6,480 nt of DNA from a bacterium. GTDB taxonomy: Archaea; Thermoproteota; Nitrososphaeria; Nitrososphaerales; CADDZS01. The DNA lies in assembly GCA_027310845.1 (NCBI GenBank), contig DAIDAB010000120.1, positions 1 to 6,480 on the forward strand, read 5' to 3'. This document shows, in pieces, positions 5,187 to 6,480 of this stretch. Position 1 is the first letter of the stretch. Every line of letters starts with the position of its first letter. Made by a program: the position numbers and the translations under genes. The notes beneath the pieces were generated by a model that had not been told where the DNA came from, did no database searches, and saw only the letters and a list, made by a program, of their open reading frames with translations.

Positions 5187-5621
5187 TTGAAATCAAATCA
5201 GTGTGACCAAGAAATTTTGATTGATCATCTCAATGCTTATGTCCTTTCCGTGCAAGATCTTGACAAGTGCATTTCCTTTTATCGAGAGAAGCTGGGATTC
5301 AAAATGCAGGACAAGACAGATGATTTTGCCTACATGGTTTTCGGTAGTAGCGGACCGGGATTGGGTTTACTATCCGTTGATTCTGCAGTAAGGATGATTT
5401 CGCCTGAGACCCGTGCTCACTCTGATGCAGATATCAGAGCTGCTAATTGGAATTATTTCGCAGTCTTTGTTGAAGATGTCGACAAGGAGTATGAGGATCT
5501 GAGTGCGAAGGGAGTCCACTTTCTTAAGAAACCAACAACTCACGAGTGGGGACAGAGAATTGCCTACTTTGAAGACCCCGAAGGGAATGTCTGGGAAATT
5601 TCTCAATTCTTCAAGAAGTAG
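5187..5621 (+). CDS. VOC superfamily (glyoxalase/bleomycin-resistance fold) protein
   Basis: A single-unit VOC protein of 144 residues with two beta-alpha-beta-beta-beta modules: IDHLNAYVLSVQDLDKCISF with YREKLGF (12-38), and NYFAVFVEDVDKEYEDLSAKGV (89-110) ending WGQRIAYFEDPEGNVWEISQ (121-140). Of the usual metal ligands, H14 and the distal E137 are visible, but the second-module His is absent (NYFAVF). A glyoxalase I-type reaction is therefore doubtful and substrate is unknown; such proteins include dioxygenases, isomerases and drug-binding proteins. There is no ATG. TTG 5187 gives an 11-residue tail before the first strand; TTG 5217 starts right at IDHLNAYV and fits the domain and a TATA-like TCTAAAAAG at 5168-5176 better (134 aa). 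The DinB-like gene follows after 30 bases. Confidence 0.85.
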   Translation: MKSNQCDQEILIDHLNAYVLSVQDLDKCISFYREKLGFKMQDKTDDFAYMVFGSSGPGLGLLSVDSAVRMISPETRAHSDADIRAANWNYFAVFVEDVDKEYEDLSAKGVHFLKKPTTHEWGQRIAYFEDPEGNVWEISQFFKK

Positions 5622-5651
5622 CTTTAGAGATTCTAAACATTTCTTCTTGCA

Positions 5652-6233
5652 ATGTGTGAAACTATGGTAACTCAAACTAAAAGAAATCCAGTAAATGAGC
5701 TTGCCCTACTACGAGCTTGGTCTGATTGGAATTCAAAATCGAGATCAGATTACATGGAAGCTATACTTAGACTTTCCCGAGAAGATCGACGCCGGGATCG
5801 TGGGGCTTCGTGGGGATCGATTCAAGACATCTTCTTGCATGTCATTGAGGATTATATTTGGTGGTTCGAGAACGTCCCTCAAGAACGGGGAGAAGATCAG
5901 TTCGTTGCTCTTGTGGGACGCGACGTCAGTGAGAATGAATTAAGGTCTCTTGTTGAACGAGTGGGCAATTTAGTACGCACATTCATTAGTACGCTTAGTT
6001 CCGATGAAGACCTGGGACGGCTTTACCTAGTTCATGGAACAACTGGAAGCGGAAAAGAGTACACAATGACTACCTGTCCTGCAGATATTGTTTGGCACAT
6101 GGTAGAGGAACAATTGCAGCATTTTGGGGAGCTGAATGCCCTATTCTGGCAATTAGATATCGACCCTCCAGTTCAAGCTTGGTTTAGTAGCGAGATGGCT
6201 TGGACTCGCTTAAAGAGAACTTATTTGAGCTGA
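5652..6233 (+). CDS. DinB-like four-helix-bundle protein
   Basis: A 193-residue protein of the DinB/YfiT-like fold, a helical bundle often binding a divalent metal and including thiol S-transferases and many uncharacterised enzymes. Helix 2 has SWGSIQDIFLHVIEDYIWWF (53-72) with H63, like the family's conserved Gly-Ser-x-x-Asp-x-x-x-His. Helix 3 has WHMVEEQLQHFGELNALFWQ (148-167), aligned with the family's HxxxHxxxHxGQ: H149 and H157 are kept while the middle His is E153. The likely metal set is H63/E153/H157. ATG 5652 is used; ATG 5664 gives MVTQTK and is equally possible. It begins 30 bases after the VOC gene on the same strand, so they are probably co-transcribed, though TTTAGAG at 5624-5630 could be a separate TATA box. 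Substrate unknown. Confidence 0.82.
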   Translation: MCETMVTQTKRNPVNELALLRAWSDWNSKSRSDYMEAILRLSREDRRRDRGASWGSIQDIFLHVIEDYIWWFENVPQERGEDQFVALVGRDVSENELRSLVERVGNLVRTFISTLSSDEDLGRLYLVHGTTGSGKEYTMTTCPADIVWHMVEEQLQHFGELNALFWQLDIDPPVQAWFSSEMAWTRLKRTYLS

Positions 6234-6257
6234 GCTTGTCTAAGGCATTTCTTGCTT

Positions 6258-6275
6258 CCTAGGATTTGAACCCTC
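6258..6275 (-). other. tRNA T-arm-like fragment
   Basis: On the minus strand AGGGTTCAAATCCT matches a tRNA T-arm with loop TTCAAAT, the same loop as both tRNAs in this window. Only three T-stem pairs form, the following AGGAAGC has no complementary acceptor strand nearby, and no anticodon arm fits. It may be a decayed tRNA or chance. Confidence 0.25.
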
Positions 6276-6432
6276 CTCCTTGTCCGTAGATTGCGAGAGG
6301 CCCTGGTTTTTCTCGAATGTTGCAAATCTTACATAGTGTATTATCAATGAATCTAGACAGGACCGAACCCAGTACACAGCGCTCAAGGGTACTAGAAGTT
6401 GACCTGAATTTGCCTATTTGTAGCTCATGGAA

Positions 6433-6446
6433 CCCAGCCGGTCCAT
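6433..6446 (+). repeat. 14-base direct repeat, copy 2 (tRNA-Ala 3'-end fragment)
   Basis: CCCAGCCGGTCCAT here is identical to the 3' end of tRNA-Ala at 4987-5000 in the same orientation, about 1.45 kb away. No T-loop or other tRNA part precedes it, so it is a fragment. It is a possible second attachment site bounding the VOC and DinB-like genes. No integrase gene lies between the copies. Confidence 0.45.
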
Positions 6447-6480
6447 TTCCGGTCTATTCCATTGAAGAGTTCGCATCTAA

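Noticed and set aside
4981..5196. Minus-strand 71-codon frame
   Set aside because: Overlaps the tRNA-Ala 3' end and the VOC start region, with no recognisable family.
5370..5943. Frames at 5370-5675 (minus) and 5695-5943 (plus)
   Set aside because: Shadows of the VOC and DinB-like genes.
1..6480. CRISPR array, transposase or toxin-antitoxin module
   Set aside because: No regularly spaced repeats and no transposase, integrase or toxin-antitoxin motifs were seen on either strand.

Overview
This is a gene-poor stretch of what is most likely an archaeal chromosome. The best evidence is two tRNA genes that only fold correctly once internal introns are removed, with cut sites in the three-base bulges of bulge-helix-bulge-like motifs recognised by archaeal tRNA splicing endonuclease. 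One of them, tRNA-Gly(GCC), carries two introns. TATA-like boxes at archaeal spacing and a Thr/Val-rich N-glycosylatable surface protein agree with this. Introns outside position 37/38 point to the TACK side of Archaea (Nitrososphaerota, Bathyarchaeia or Thermoproteota), but the window does not settle the lineage. Several proteins (PyrF, MscL, VOC, DinB) belong to families also common in bacteria.

Layout, left to right. 1-320 has no gene I can support. 321-719 (-) encodes an MscL-type mechanosensitive channel, with a TATA-like box at about 754-759. 975-1067 (-) could encode a 30-residue membrane peptide, weakly supported. 1068-1916 has no convincing gene and ends in an inverted repeat just before pyrF. 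1917-2663 (+) is pyrF, orotidine 5'-phosphate decarboxylase, last step of UMP synthesis; it has Met where the first lysine of the catalytic tetrad is expected. 2833-2991 (-) is tRNA-Gly(GCC) with a 62-nt D-loop intron and a 22-nt intron at 37/38. 3216-3522 (+) is a frame broken by two stops, possibly a decayed receiver domain. 3502-4140 (-) is a secreted or membrane-anchored surface protein with a T-run terminator directly behind it. 4141-4895 has no gene but contains several hairpins ending in a terminator-like one. 4896-4999 (+) is tRNA-Ala(GGC) with a 30-nt intron at 27/28. 5187-5621 (+) is a VOC-fold protein and 5652-6233 (+) a DinB-like four-helix protein, 30 bases apart and probably co-transcribed. 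A 14-base copy of the tRNA-Ala 3' end recurs at 6433-6446.

Apart from the VOC/DinB pair the genes look like independent units rather than an operon. Protein and tRNA genes together cover only about half of the window. With broken frames and tRNA-end duplications, this suggests an accessory or decaying region. The strongest signals are the intron-rich tRNA genes and the altered PyrF active site. I do not see a complete new multi-gene system.
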